Of a stretch of 5,268 bases of DNA, positions 1 to 5,268 are shown one piece after another. The notes under the pieces are model-generated. The model searched no databases and was not told the DNA's origin. It saw only the letters and a program-made list of their open reading frames with translations. This DNA is from Planctomycetota bacterium (GTDB taxonomy: Bacteria > Planctomycetota > Phycisphaerae > Sedimentisphaerales > Anaerohalosphaeraceae). The DNA lies in the NCBI GenBank assembly GCA_012519365.1, contig JAAYQH010000466.1:1-5268 (forward strand), read 5' to 3'. The translations under genes and the position numbers were made by a program. Every line of letters begins with the position of its first letter. Positions within the stretch are counted from its first letter, which is position 1.

Positions 1-482
1 CGGCCTTCCCACACATTGTGGCAGACCGGCTTTTCCACATAGACGTGTTTGCCTGCCTGGCAGGCCCAGATCGTCCCCAGCGCGTGCCAGTGGTTGGGCG
101 TTGCGAGGACCACGGCGTCGATGGACTTATCCTCGAGCAGTTTGCGCATATCCGCGTATCCGTCCGGGCGGGCGCCCTGCTGTTGGTCGGCCTGTCTGAG
201 TCGACGCTCAAGGACATTGCCGTCCACATCGCACAGGGCCTTGATCCGCACGTTCGGCATATTCATAAATTCTCCGGCCAGAGCCCAGCCCCGACTGCGA
301 ACGCCGACAATGCCCAGATTGATTCGCTCGTTGGCCCCCACCGCCCGGCGCCCCGGGGCCCAGGCAATTGCGTTTTGCTGCTGGCAAGATGACAACATCC
401 CAGCCGCGATTATCCCGGCGGACACTTTGCCGGTGTTGACCAGAAAATTTCGACGAGACAGATTCGATTGCTTGGAATGCAT
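1..482 (-). CDS. Gfo/Idh/MocA family oxidoreductase, Tat-signal, N-terminal part (runs off window)
   Basis: This is the N-terminal 160 codons of an NAD(P)-dependent sugar oxidoreductase; the C-terminal part lies beyond the left edge. It has no stop codon inside the window. Seen in the sequence: a twin-arginine motif SRRNFL at residues 9-14, a hydrophobic stretch to about residue 30, and LSSC at 30-33, which could be a lipobox and make it a Tat lipoprotein. A Rossmann start NLGIVGVRSRG follows at 55-65, with an acidic residue after the second strand (CDVD, 84-87). TPNHWH is at 128-133 and the family lysine motif EKPVCHNVWEG at 150-160. In this family the EKP lysine is the conserved active-site residue, and NAD(P) is usually tightly bound, which suits folded export by Tat. 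The ATG at 482-480 is preceded by AGGAGGT (492-486). It is divergent to the epimerase gene at 719. The sugar substrate is unknown. Confidence 0.93.
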   Translation of the reverse strand, partial: MHSKQSNLSRRNFLVNTGKVSAGIIAAGMLSSCQQQNAIAWAPGRRAVGANERINLGIVGVRSRGWALAGEFMNMPNVRIKALCDVDGNVLERRLRQADQQQGARPDGYADMRKLLEDKSIDAVVLATPNHWHALGTIWACQAGKHVYVEKPVCHNVWEG

Positions 483-572
483 AAGACCTCCTGACTAAAC
501 TATAGGACACAAAAACGGTTATGGACTTTTCAGAAGATTTGCCAGCGTCTTATCAGGACACGAGGCTATCTT

Positions 573-601
573 ATTTTTCCGGAAACCCAAAGGTCTGTCA
601 A
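573..601 (-). promoter_or_regulatory. Candidate promoter for the leftward oxidoreductase gene
   Basis: On the minus strand a perfect TTGACA (-35, positions 601-596) is followed after 17 bp by AAAAAT (578-573), a 4 of 6 match to the -10 consensus. A second possible -10, TAAGAT (573-568), lies at an over-long spacing of 22 bp. The expected transcript start is about 80 bp upstream of the ATG at 482. The -35 sits inside one arm of an inverted repeat. This is inferred from sequence match only, and promoter consensus outside model organisms is uncertain. Confidence 0.35.
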
Positions 602-641
602 CTGTTTTTTCTCACGGCGTGAAAAATTTCCTTGACAGACC
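592..641. promoter_or_regulatory. Symmetric inverted repeat in the divergent control region, possible operator
   Basis: GGTCTGTCAA (592-601) and TTGACAGACC (632-641) are exact 10-bp reverse complements separated by 30 bp. Almost concentric with them is a smaller imperfect palindrome, TCAC (612-615), GGC, GTGA (619-622), flanked by a T-run on the left (605-610) and an A-run on the right (622-626). Each outer arm contains a consensus -35 hexamer pointing outward, towards the oxidoreductase on the left and the epimerase on the right. A regulator bound here could control both directions at once. The regulator is not encoded in the window. The alternative is that the symmetry simply reflects two similar -35 regions back to back. 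Confidence 0.45.
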
Positions 642-661
642 CCATCCTGTCAGGATTTCAT
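632..661 (+). promoter_or_regulatory. Candidate promoter for the rightward epimerase-oxidoreductase pair
   Basis: A perfect TTGACA (-35, 632-637) is followed after 18 bp by TTTCAT (656-661), a 4 of 6 match to the -10 consensus; CATAAA (659-664) is another weak candidate at 21 bp. Transcription would start near 668, leaving a leader of about 50 bases before the ATG at 719. The spacer contains the 13-bp palindrome at 644-656, so a protein bound there would block this promoter. The -10 is weak, so the assignment is tentative. Confidence 0.35.
644..656. promoter_or_regulatory. 13-bp perfect palindrome ATCCTGTCAGGAT, possible operator
   Basis: ATCCTG, a central T, then CAGGAT form a perfect 13-bp palindrome inside the spacer and -10 area of the rightward candidate promoter. 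Its half site recurs nearby: ATCAGGA at 552-558 and ATCCTGA at 702-708, the latter overlapping the Shine-Dalgarno of the epimerase gene. The inner CTGTCA (647-652) also pairs with TGACAG (633-638) within the outer repeat arm, so alternative hairpins are possible. Position and symmetry suggest a repressor site; no family can be named from the sequence. Confidence 0.35.
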
Positions 662-718
662 AAATGGGTAAATACGTGAATACAAGAGCGAAAGACCCTT
701 TATCCTGAGGAGATATCG

Positions 719-1612
719 ATGAGCGCAAACCCTTCTCGCCGGCGGTTCATCCAATCGGCCGCGGTCCTGGGCGGTGCGGCACTGGCCGGCTCAACCGCCT
801 CTACAACCCGTGCCGCCCTTGCTCCCGAGACCCGTGAACCCGCAGAAAAAACCGACAAAAGCAACCCGTTCACACTGCGTTTCGGTCTGGCGTCATACAC
901 CACGCGCAAACTGTCGCTTGACCACACCCTCCAGATAGCCAAACGCCTGAATCTGAGCTGCATCACGCTCAAGGATATGCATCTGCCGTTGAGTGCATCA
1001 CCGGAGATAACCGCACAAAACGCTCAGAAGGTGCGGGATGCGGGGCTGGATCTGTACGGCGGAGGCGTGATTTATATGAACAGCCAAGCGGAGGTGGATC
1101 GTGCCTTTGACTATGCCCGGGCCGCCGGTTTTCGGCTGATCATCGGTGTGCCGCAGCATGAGCTGCTGGATTATGTAGAGCAAAAAATCAAGACGTACAA
1201 CATCGCCGTGGCCATTCACAATCACGGCCCGGAAGACCGGCTCTATCCCACTGTTCAAAGCGCCTATGCGCGTCTTGAGGGGCGTGATAAGCGGTTTGGG
1301 TTGTGTATTGACCTAGGCCATAGCCAGCGCTGCGGTATCCGACCGGCCGATGATATTCTGCAATTTCACGATCGCCTTCTCGATATTCATTTCAAGGATG
1401 TCAGCGACTCCACCCGCGCCGGGACAACGGTCGAAATCGGACGCGGGGTCATTGATATTCCTGCCACGCTGGAGGCCCTTCGGTCCGTCGGCTACAAGGG
1501 TATTGCGTCCTATGAATACGAAAAAGACGCCGACGATCCTCTGCCGGGGCTGGCCGAGAGCGTCGGCTATGTCAACGGAGTGTTAACCATGATGAACAGA
1601 AACACGGCATAA
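719..1612 (+). CDS. Sugar phosphate isomerase/epimerase-like TIM-barrel protein, Tat-exported
   Basis: A 297-residue protein of the xylose isomerase-like / AP endonuclease 2 TIM-barrel superfamily. Residues 6-11 (SRRRFI) are a twin-arginine motif followed by an alanine-rich hydrophobic segment to about residue 28, so it is probably exported folded, with cleavage near residues 28-33. The barrel begins at about residue 52 (FTLRFGLASYTT). Motifs visible: HNHG at 167-170, CIDLGH at 196-201, DIHFKD at 222-227, EIGRG at 239-243 and YEYEKD at 265-270. These His, Asp and Glu positions are those expected to hold a divalent metal in the family. Relatives epimerise or isomerise sugars, and some act as lyases or hydratases on 3-keto-sugars; the exact reaction is not readable. 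The start is supported by GAGGAG (707-712), 6 bp before the ATG. The next gene follows after 19 bp, so the two are probably co-transcribed. The length is normal and nothing appears broken. Confidence 0.92.
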   Translation: MSANPSRRRFIQSAAVLGGAALAGSTASTTRAALAPETREPAEKTDKSNPFTLRFGLASYTTRKLSLDHTLQIAKRLNLSCITLKDMHLPLSASPEITAQNAQKVRDAGLDLYGGGVIYMNSQAEVDRAFDYARAAGFRLIIGVPQHELLDYVEQKIKTYNIAVAIHNHGPEDRLYPTVQSAYARLEGRDKRFGLCIDLGHSQRCGIRPADDILQFHDRLLDIHFKDVSDSTRAGTTVEIGRGVIDIPATLEALRSVGYKGIASYEYEKDADDPLPGLAESVGYVNGVLTMMNRNTA

Positions 1613-1631
1613 AAACGAAAGGATCACGTCA

Positions 1632-3017
1632 ATGAAAAAACTATTGCTTTGTCTGGGAGTGATTGGAGGGATGATCATGGCCGCTTCCTGTGCCGAATCG
1701 ACGAAGAAGACCGCCAAGACCTATCCGGTGACGCTGATGACGATCGATCCTGGCCATTTTCACGCCGCCCTGATCCAAAAGGATATGTATCCGAAGGTCA
1801 ATCCTACGGTGTATGTCTATGCACCGGACGGCCCCGAAGTGGACAGCCATCTGGCCCTGGTCGAAAGTTATAACAGCCGCGCCGAAAATCCGACGCATTG
1901 GAAGAGCGTTGTCTATCGCGGCGAGGATTTTCTTGAAAAAGCCCTTCAGGAAAAAAAGGGCAATGTTGTGATGCTGGCCGGCAACAACCGCAAGAAAATT
2001 CATTACATCAAAACCTTCATCGACGCCGGGTTGAATGTCTATGCGGACAAACCGATGTGCATCAACAAGGAAGGCTTTGAAACCCTCAAAGAAGCCTTCG
2101 CCGCGGCCGAGAAAAACCATGTGCTGCTCTATGACATCATGACCGAGCGTTACGAAATTACCAGTATCCTGCAAAAGGAAATGGTCAACACCCCTGCGGT
2201 GTTCGGGCAGATGAAACAAGGCTCCCCTGAGGATCCGGCCATTGTCAAAGAAAGCGTGCATCACTTTTTCAAATATGTTTCCGGCAAGCCGCTGACGCGA
2301 CCTGGGTGGTTCTTTGACACCACCCAGCAAGGCGAAGGCATCGTGGACGTTACCACCCATTTGATTGATTTGGTGCAGTGGGCCGCGTTTCCTGAGCAGA
2401 TCATCGACTATAAAACCGATATTCGTCTGATTTCTGCCGATCGCTGGCCGACGGTGTTGAGCCCCCAGCAGTATCGGCAAGTGACCGGTCTGCCGGATTT
2501 TCCGGCCTATCTTAAGGGGCAGCTCAATGCCGAGGGCAGCCTGCCCTGTTATGCCAACGGACAAATTGACTACACCATCAACGGCATCCACACGCGTGTC
2601 CGCGTGGAGTGGGCGTACGAGGCGCCTGAAGGTGCCGGCGATACCCATTACTCTGTTATGAAAGGTACAAAGGCCAACATTATCATTCGGCAGGGCCAAG
2701 AGCAGAACTATCGGCCTGAGCTGTATATCGAACCGGCGGAAGGCGTTTCGGCCAATGCCCTGAACGGGCCGATTTACACGGCGGTGCTGGGGCTGCAGCG
2801 CAAATACCCCGGCGTGATGATGCAGCGTCAGGGGGATCGCTGGCACATCGCCATCCCTGACCGGTATCGCGTCGGGCACGAGGCACACTTTACCCAGGTC
2901 ACCGAAAAGTATCTTCGTTTTCTGGAAGAAGGCAAGATGCCCGAATGGGAAGTGCCTAATATGATTACCAAGTATTACATCACCACTGCCGCCCTGGAGA
3001 TGGCCAAACAGAAATAA
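1632..3017 (+). CDS. Gfo/Idh/MocA-like oxidoreductase lipoprotein with Oxidoreduct_C-type C-terminal domain
   Basis: A 461-residue probable lipoprotein. The signal is Sec type: KK at 2-3, a hydrophobic core, then AASC with Cys at residue 20, a slightly atypical lipobox (Ala at -3). An N-terminal Rossmann-like domain spans roughly residues 30-170. Its first loop reads DPGHFHAAL (39-47) in place of the usual GxGxxG. ADKPM at 138-142 sits where the classic EKP lysine motif occurs. The rest resembles, from memory, the 'putative oxidoreductase C-terminal' family (Pfam Oxidoreduct_C); it contains GEGIVDVTTHLIDL around 235-248, with His243 a plausible active-site residue. The start follows GAAAGGA (1617-1623) with 8 bp spacing, and the stop is TAA at 3015-3017. 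It lies 19 bp after the epimerase-like gene, so they probably act on the same sugar in the periplasm or at a membrane surface. The altered nucleotide loop makes cofactor use uncertain. The family call is firm; the substrate is unknown. Confidence 0.9.
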   Translation: MKKLLLCLGVIGGMIMAASCAESTKKTAKTYPVTLMTIDPGHFHAALIQKDMYPKVNPTVYVYAPDGPEVDSHLALVESYNSRAENPTHWKSVVYRGEDFLEKALQEKKGNVVMLAGNNRKKIHYIKTFIDAGLNVYADKPMCINKEGFETLKEAFAAAEKNHVLLYDIMTERYEITSILQKEMVNTPAVFGQMKQGSPEDPAIVKESVHHFFKYVSGKPLTRPGWFFDTTQQGEGIVDVTTHLIDLVQWAAFPEQIIDYKTDIRLISADRWPTVLSPQQYRQVTGLPDFPAYLKGQLNAEGSLPCYANGQIDYTINGIHTRVRVEWAYEAPEGAGDTHYSVMKGTKANIIIRQGQEQNYRPELYIEPAEGVSANALNGPIYTAVLGLQRKYPGVMMQRQGDRWHIAIPDRYRVGHEAHFTQVTEKYLRFLEEGKMPEWEVPNMITKYYITTAALEMAKQK

Positions 3018-3066
3018 CACGCCGGCGTTTTTTTAAGCCCCGACGGAGGCACCGCAGAACGGCAGA

Positions 3067-3104
3067 GCCCTTCCCCCCGGCTTTGGCCCCACGGGGGGAA
3101 GGGC
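3067..3104. terminator. Strong hairpin between convergent genes, probable transcription terminator
   Basis: GCCCTTCCCCCCG (3067-3079) and CGGGGGGAAGGGC (3092-3104) form a perfect 13-bp stem with a 12-base loop. Four T residues follow on the plus strand (3107-3110) after CGG, so the U-tract is short and not immediate. No T-run follows on the minus strand. It lies 50 bp past the stop of the plus-strand oxidoreductase and about 54 bp past the stop of the minus-strand small gene, the position expected for a terminator or mRNA-stabilising hairpin serving both. A shorter candidate is the palindrome ACGCCGGCGT (3019-3028) followed by a run of seven T (3028-3034), but its usable stem is only about 3 bp. 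Confidence 0.55.
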
Positions 3105-3157
3105 GGTTTTGGCGGGCCGCAGCGGGCTTGGGTCCGCGGCTATGCGGCTGTTTGATT

Positions 3158-3334
3158 CTATCCTTTGGAACTTTTTAGAAATGCCAGGCCCGATGAAACG
3201 AACCACAGAATCGTGGCAATCAGCATCAGCCCCTTGACCGTCTCCAGCGACATCCGCCCGGCCAGATACACAACCGACGGCGCCGTCAGCAACACCAGCG
3301 ACAGCCCCCCTATCGTACGCCACAGGATCCGCAT
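3158..3334 (-). CDS. Small two-helix membrane protein (58 aa) coupled to the permease gene
   Basis: A 58-residue protein with two predicted transmembrane helices, about residues 8-25 and 33-53, joined by a short loop containing GRMSLETVK and ending in a basic tail (KSSKG). No catalytic motif is seen. The ATG at 3334-3332 is chosen because AAGGAGG (3350-3344) lies 9 bp upstream, within the last codons of the permease gene; a longer in-frame start at 3382 would overlap that gene and lacks this support. The start is only 2 bp after the permease stop codon, so the two are almost surely co-transcribed and translationally coupled. From memory it resembles small two-helix proteins of planctomycete genomes, but I cannot verify a family. 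A role as an accessory subunit of the permease is inferred only from context and topology. Confidence 0.75.
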   Translation of the reverse strand: MRILWRTIGGLSLVLLTAPSVVYLAGRMSLETVKGLMLIATILWFVSSGLAFLKSSKG

Positions 3335-3336
3335 GT

Positions 3337-4878
3337 TTACTGCCCTCCTTCGACCGCAGGCCGACTGGTGGATTGATACCATTTACTGAGCGCTAGATAC
3401 AAAATCGCCGTCATAAACCAGCCCGGCAGACTGACAAAGAATATCTCAATCGTAAACGTTTCCTTGAGCCACTGCATCCTCTCGGGCGAGACGTTCAGCA
3501 ACCCTTTTGCCGCCAGCCAATCCGCCACGGTGCTGAACTGGACCAGCAGCGTGCAGACCGTCAGTGTCAGCAGCCAGGCCAACCCTGCCGCCCAATTAAA
3601 CGCCCGTCCGCTCCACTGGGCCCAGTTGCTGCGAAGGCCGAACTTTCGGATCAGCCAGAAATCCACAAAAATCACCGCTCCCATCGGCATTAGAATCAGG
3701 GCCCAAATCGCCACAAAATCCAGCAGACGCATCGTGACCTTCGGATAGGCCGCCGCGGCAATTGTCGCACAAATGCCGGTGGCCAGCGTGATGAAAAAAC
3801 GGCTGTGTTTGGGCAGAATGGCCTGAAACGCCAGCCCTGCGCGATAAATCGTGGGGTTGGCCGTGGTCCATCCGGCAATCACCACACACAGCAGCCCCGT
3901 CAGTCCGGCCGCGTCATACGCCAGGGGTCCCGGATGCACATCGGCATTGCCCGGGTCCAGATGCAATTGATACGCAAACAGCAGCGAGGCACAAATCCAG
4001 GCCATAAAATGGCCGATATACATCCCTGCCGCAGAGGCTACGGCGTACCAGGCCTTGCGGGCATAGCGAAACACCGACAAATCGCTTAGCCCGATGTGCC
4101 ATGCCATATTGCAAAACCATGCGAAAAACATCACATGCCAGAATGTGAACTTCGCGCGCCCGGCCAGGGGCTGGCCACCCTTCCAAATCGCCGTCCTGCA
4201 CAGGGTCCATAAATCGTCCGGCGAGGCAATCGCCGCCCCTGTCGCGTCGATAAATCGCCGCACTGTAATCAGCCCGAACGTCAAAAAGACCAGCACCATC
4301 CACGGTACTGCGATATTGGCAAACTTGCTGATCGTCTTAAAGCCATAGGCCGCACACCCCGCAAACAGCAGCCCCATCACCACCACCGCCAGCACCCATC
4401 CGACACTAGTCGGCGTTGCGTCGTCCAGGCCGGGCATTTTGAAATCAAACCACACCCCCAACGCCGTGGCCGAGACCGTAATCATCGCACCGGCCAAAAT
4501 TGTAAACATCACGCCGTTGGCCAGATTATAGAGTGTCACCAACTTGCGGCCGCAGATTTTTTCCAACTGATAATAGAGGGTCAGACGTGCCCGCACGGCA
4601 ATCGGCGCACAAAACAGCATCCAGCTCAGTACCGCCAGCGCGTTGCCCACCAGCAGCCCCACGATAAAATCAAACGCGCTGACGCCGTGCGCGACAAACA
4701 GCGGTCCAAGCATCAGCTCCGTTCCGGCCGTATGCTCGCCGGCGTACATCCCCAGAAAACTGCCAAACCCCAATTGGGCGTGCGGCGGCACCGGCTCGCG
4801 TTCAAATTCTTCGACCGGCGAAAACTGCTGACGTCCGTCGGGCTGCCCATCCGGCTGAGCTGATGCGTTTTGGTCCAT
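3337..4878 (-). CDS. NCS1-type (purine-cytosine permease-like) cation symporter
   Basis: A 513-residue integral membrane protein with about 12 hydrophobic segments, roughly at 52-64, 69-92, 117-143, 160-179, 187-206, 246-263, 278-304, 324-340, 360-377, 386-410, 428-447 and 476-497. A polar, acidic N-terminal tail of about 35 residues precedes them. Family-like signatures are FANIAVPWMVL (186-196), LSVFRYARK (267-275) and GWTTANPTIYRAGLAFQ (336-352); the last corresponds to the substrate-helix motif of CodB-type cytosine permeases. NCS1 proteins import nucleobases, hydantoins or vitamins with Na+ or H+. The neighbourhood here is glycan-related, so the true substrate is open. The ATG at 4878 follows AAGGAAGG (4895-4888) with 9 bp spacing. 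It lies 196 bp after the rhamnosidase-like gene, and a small membrane protein gene follows 2 bp after its stop. It is full length for the family. Confidence 0.85.
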   Translation of the reverse strand: MDQNASAQPDGQPDGRQQFSPVEEFEREPVPPHAQLGFGSFLGMYAGEHTAGTELMLGPLFVAHGVSAFDFIVGLLVGNALAVLSWMLFCAPIAVRARLTLYYQLEKICGRKLVTLYNLANGVMFTILAGAMITVSATALGVWFDFKMPGLDDATPTSVGWVLAVVVMGLLFAGCAAYGFKTISKFANIAVPWMVLVFLTFGLITVRRFIDATGAAIASPDDLWTLCRTAIWKGGQPLAGRAKFTFWHVMFFAWFCNMAWHIGLSDLSVFRYARKAWYAVASAAGMYIGHFMAWICASLLFAYQLHLDPGNADVHPGPLAYDAAGLTGLLCVVIAGWTTANPTIYRAGLAFQAILPKHSRFFITLATGICATIAAAAYPKVTMRLLDFVAIWALILMPMGAVIFVDFWLIRKFGLRSNWAQWSGRAFNWAAGLAWLLTLTVCTLLVQFSTVADWLAAKGLLNVSPERMQWLKETFTIEIFFVSLPGWFMTAILYLALSKWYQSTSRPAVEGGQ

Positions 4879-5074
4879 AACGGCTCGCCTTCCTTATGAG
4901 TCTTGTAACGCACACGTTGATTTTGCCGCAAACGGTCCCTCAGTCGGGGGACGTTCAATCGGCATGCTGCCGGTCAAGTCCCAATTGGGCGAACTGTGCC
5001 TTTGGCCCGATGGGAACGATTGCCGTTTTGGGCATGCTCGGACCGCTGCTTTATGAAAGGCACCGCTTGGGCAT
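4879..5074. other. 196-bp gap between the rhamnosidase-like gene and the permease
   Basis: No convincing gene lies here on either strand; the short open frames crossing it have no Shine-Dalgarno and no recognisable protein. It contains the Shine-Dalgarno of the permease (4888-4895), a small hairpin CGGCA-TGC-TGCCG (4960-4972), a 5-bp stem GTCCC/GGGAC (4935-4952), the palindrome CCCAATTGGG (4980-4989), a direct repeat TTGGGCAT (5028-5035 and 5067-5074) and an inverted repeat CCGTTTTG/CAAAACGG (5023-5030 and 5081-5088). No strong promoter or T-rich terminator is evident on the minus strand, so readthrough from the upstream gene or a non-consensus promoter are both possible. Confidence 0.5.
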
Positions 5075-5268
5075 TTATGGCAAAACGGATCGGAATCGGA
5101 ACGTCCCTGAGCCGACATGCAGCACAACCGCCCCGTCTTGAAATCCGACAACCTCGATGCCCTCGGCCTGTGAAAGGGGTCTGTTCGACTCGCGAACCGA
5201 GGCCGCATCGCTGGTCGGCACCGCCACCGTGGCGGTTGTATTGGCCGGGATCTGCACTTCCCATTCCA
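5075..5268 (-). CDS. Probable alpha-L-rhamnosidase, C-terminal tail (partial)
   Basis: The last 63 residues of a minus-strand gene that enters from the right edge; the in-frame reading extends to the window end without a start being needed. The tail contains WEVQIPANTTATVAVP, then ASVRESNRPL, then EGIEV and VLHVGSGTFRF just before the TAA at 5077-5075. The 'IPANTTATV-VP ... ES-PL ... VGSG-Y/F-F' pattern is the typical C-terminal beta-sandwich ending of bacterial alpha-L-rhamnosidases (GH78, Bac_rhamnosid_C). Some other large glycoside hydrolases share similar C-terminal modules, so the catalytic domain outside the window would decide. If correct, it releases terminal L-rhamnose from plant or algal polysaccharides or glycosides. 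It lies on the same strand as, and upstream of, the permease. Confidence 0.8.
   Translation of the reverse strand, partial: EWEVQIPANTTATVAVPTSDAASVRESNRPLSQAEGIEVVGFQDGAVVLHVGSGTFRFRSVLP

Noticed and set aside
18..498. Plus-strand open frames across the left-edge oxidoreductase
   Set aside because: The minus-strand frame here carries a Tat signal, a Rossmann motif and EKP; the plus frames show no domain and are shadows.
499..504. TATAGT on the minus strand as a -10 box for the left-edge oxidoreductase
   Set aside because: A 5 of 6 match, but there is no -35 at proper spacing and the transcript would start inside the Shine-Dalgarno, only about 10 bases before the ATG.
592..652. PhoB-type box from the repeated CTGTCA motifs
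   Set aside because: The copies are not arranged as direct repeats at 11-bp spacing; they are inverted, which does not fit a Pho box.
1641..3020. A 459-codon open frame antisense to nearly the whole lipoprotein oxidoreductase gene
   Set aside because: It mirrors the codon pattern of the plus-strand gene, has a His/Arg/Gly/Leu-rich composition with no recognisable domain or signal, and lacks a suitable ribosome binding site. The plus-strand protein has clear family motifs.
3158..3382. Longer 74-codon version of the small membrane protein
   Set aside because: It would add 16 polar residues overlapping the permease gene, while the ATG at 3334 has a well-spaced AAGGAGG.
4768..4989. CCCAATTGGGCG occurring twice (near 4769-4780 and 4980-4991)
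   Set aside because: One copy lies inside the permease coding sequence; a 12-bp chance match around a simple palindrome is a likely explanation and nothing else supports a repeat element.
4894..5264. Overlapping open frames of 81-104 codons on both strands over the permease upstream region and rhamnosidase tail
   Set aside because: None has a Shine-Dalgarno or a recognisable sequence, and they conflict with the rhamnosidase C-terminal frame that ends at 5075.

Overview
The window looks like part of a carbohydrate-processing locus from a free-living bacterium of moderate to fairly high GC. I judge Planctomycetota (Phycisphaerae-like) the best guess, because Tat-exported Gfo/Idh/MocA oxidoreductases and Tat-exported 'sugar phosphate isomerase/epimerase' TIM barrels of these types are abundant there. 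Verrucomicrobiota or Bacteroidota cannot be excluded from sequence alone. All genes have good Shine-Dalgarno sites. No RNA genes, CRISPR arrays, insertion sequences or integrase sites were seen.

Layout. (1) 1-482, minus strand: the N-terminal part of a Tat-signal Gfo/Idh/MocA oxidoreductase that runs off the left edge. (2) 483-718: a divergent intergenic region with a 10-bp inverted repeat whose two arms each carry a perfect TTGACA facing outward, plus a separate 13-bp palindrome. (3) 719-1612 and 1632-3017, plus strand, 19 bp apart: a Tat-exported TIM-barrel epimerase/isomerase-like protein, then a lipoprotein Gfo/Idh-like oxidoreductase with an atypical nucleotide-binding loop. (4) 3018-3157: a convergent gap with a strong 13-bp hairpin. 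(5) Minus strand, from right to left: the C-terminal tail of a probable alpha-L-rhamnosidase (5075-5268, enters from the right edge), a 196-bp gap, an NCS1-type (purine-cytosine permease-like) transporter (3337-4878), and a 58-residue two-helix membrane protein starting 2 bp after it (3158-3334).

How the genes may work together (inference). Three of the proteins carry export signals and belong to families that oxidise sugars or rearrange/eliminate oxidised sugars. A glycosidase and a transporter are encoded next to them. This fits extracytoplasmic glycoside processing, possibly like the 3-keto-glycoside (oxidation then beta-elimination) routes known for other Gfo/Idh plus TIM-barrel pairs. 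Import through the permease, with the small protein as a possible accessory subunit, would follow. The substrate cannot be read from this window.
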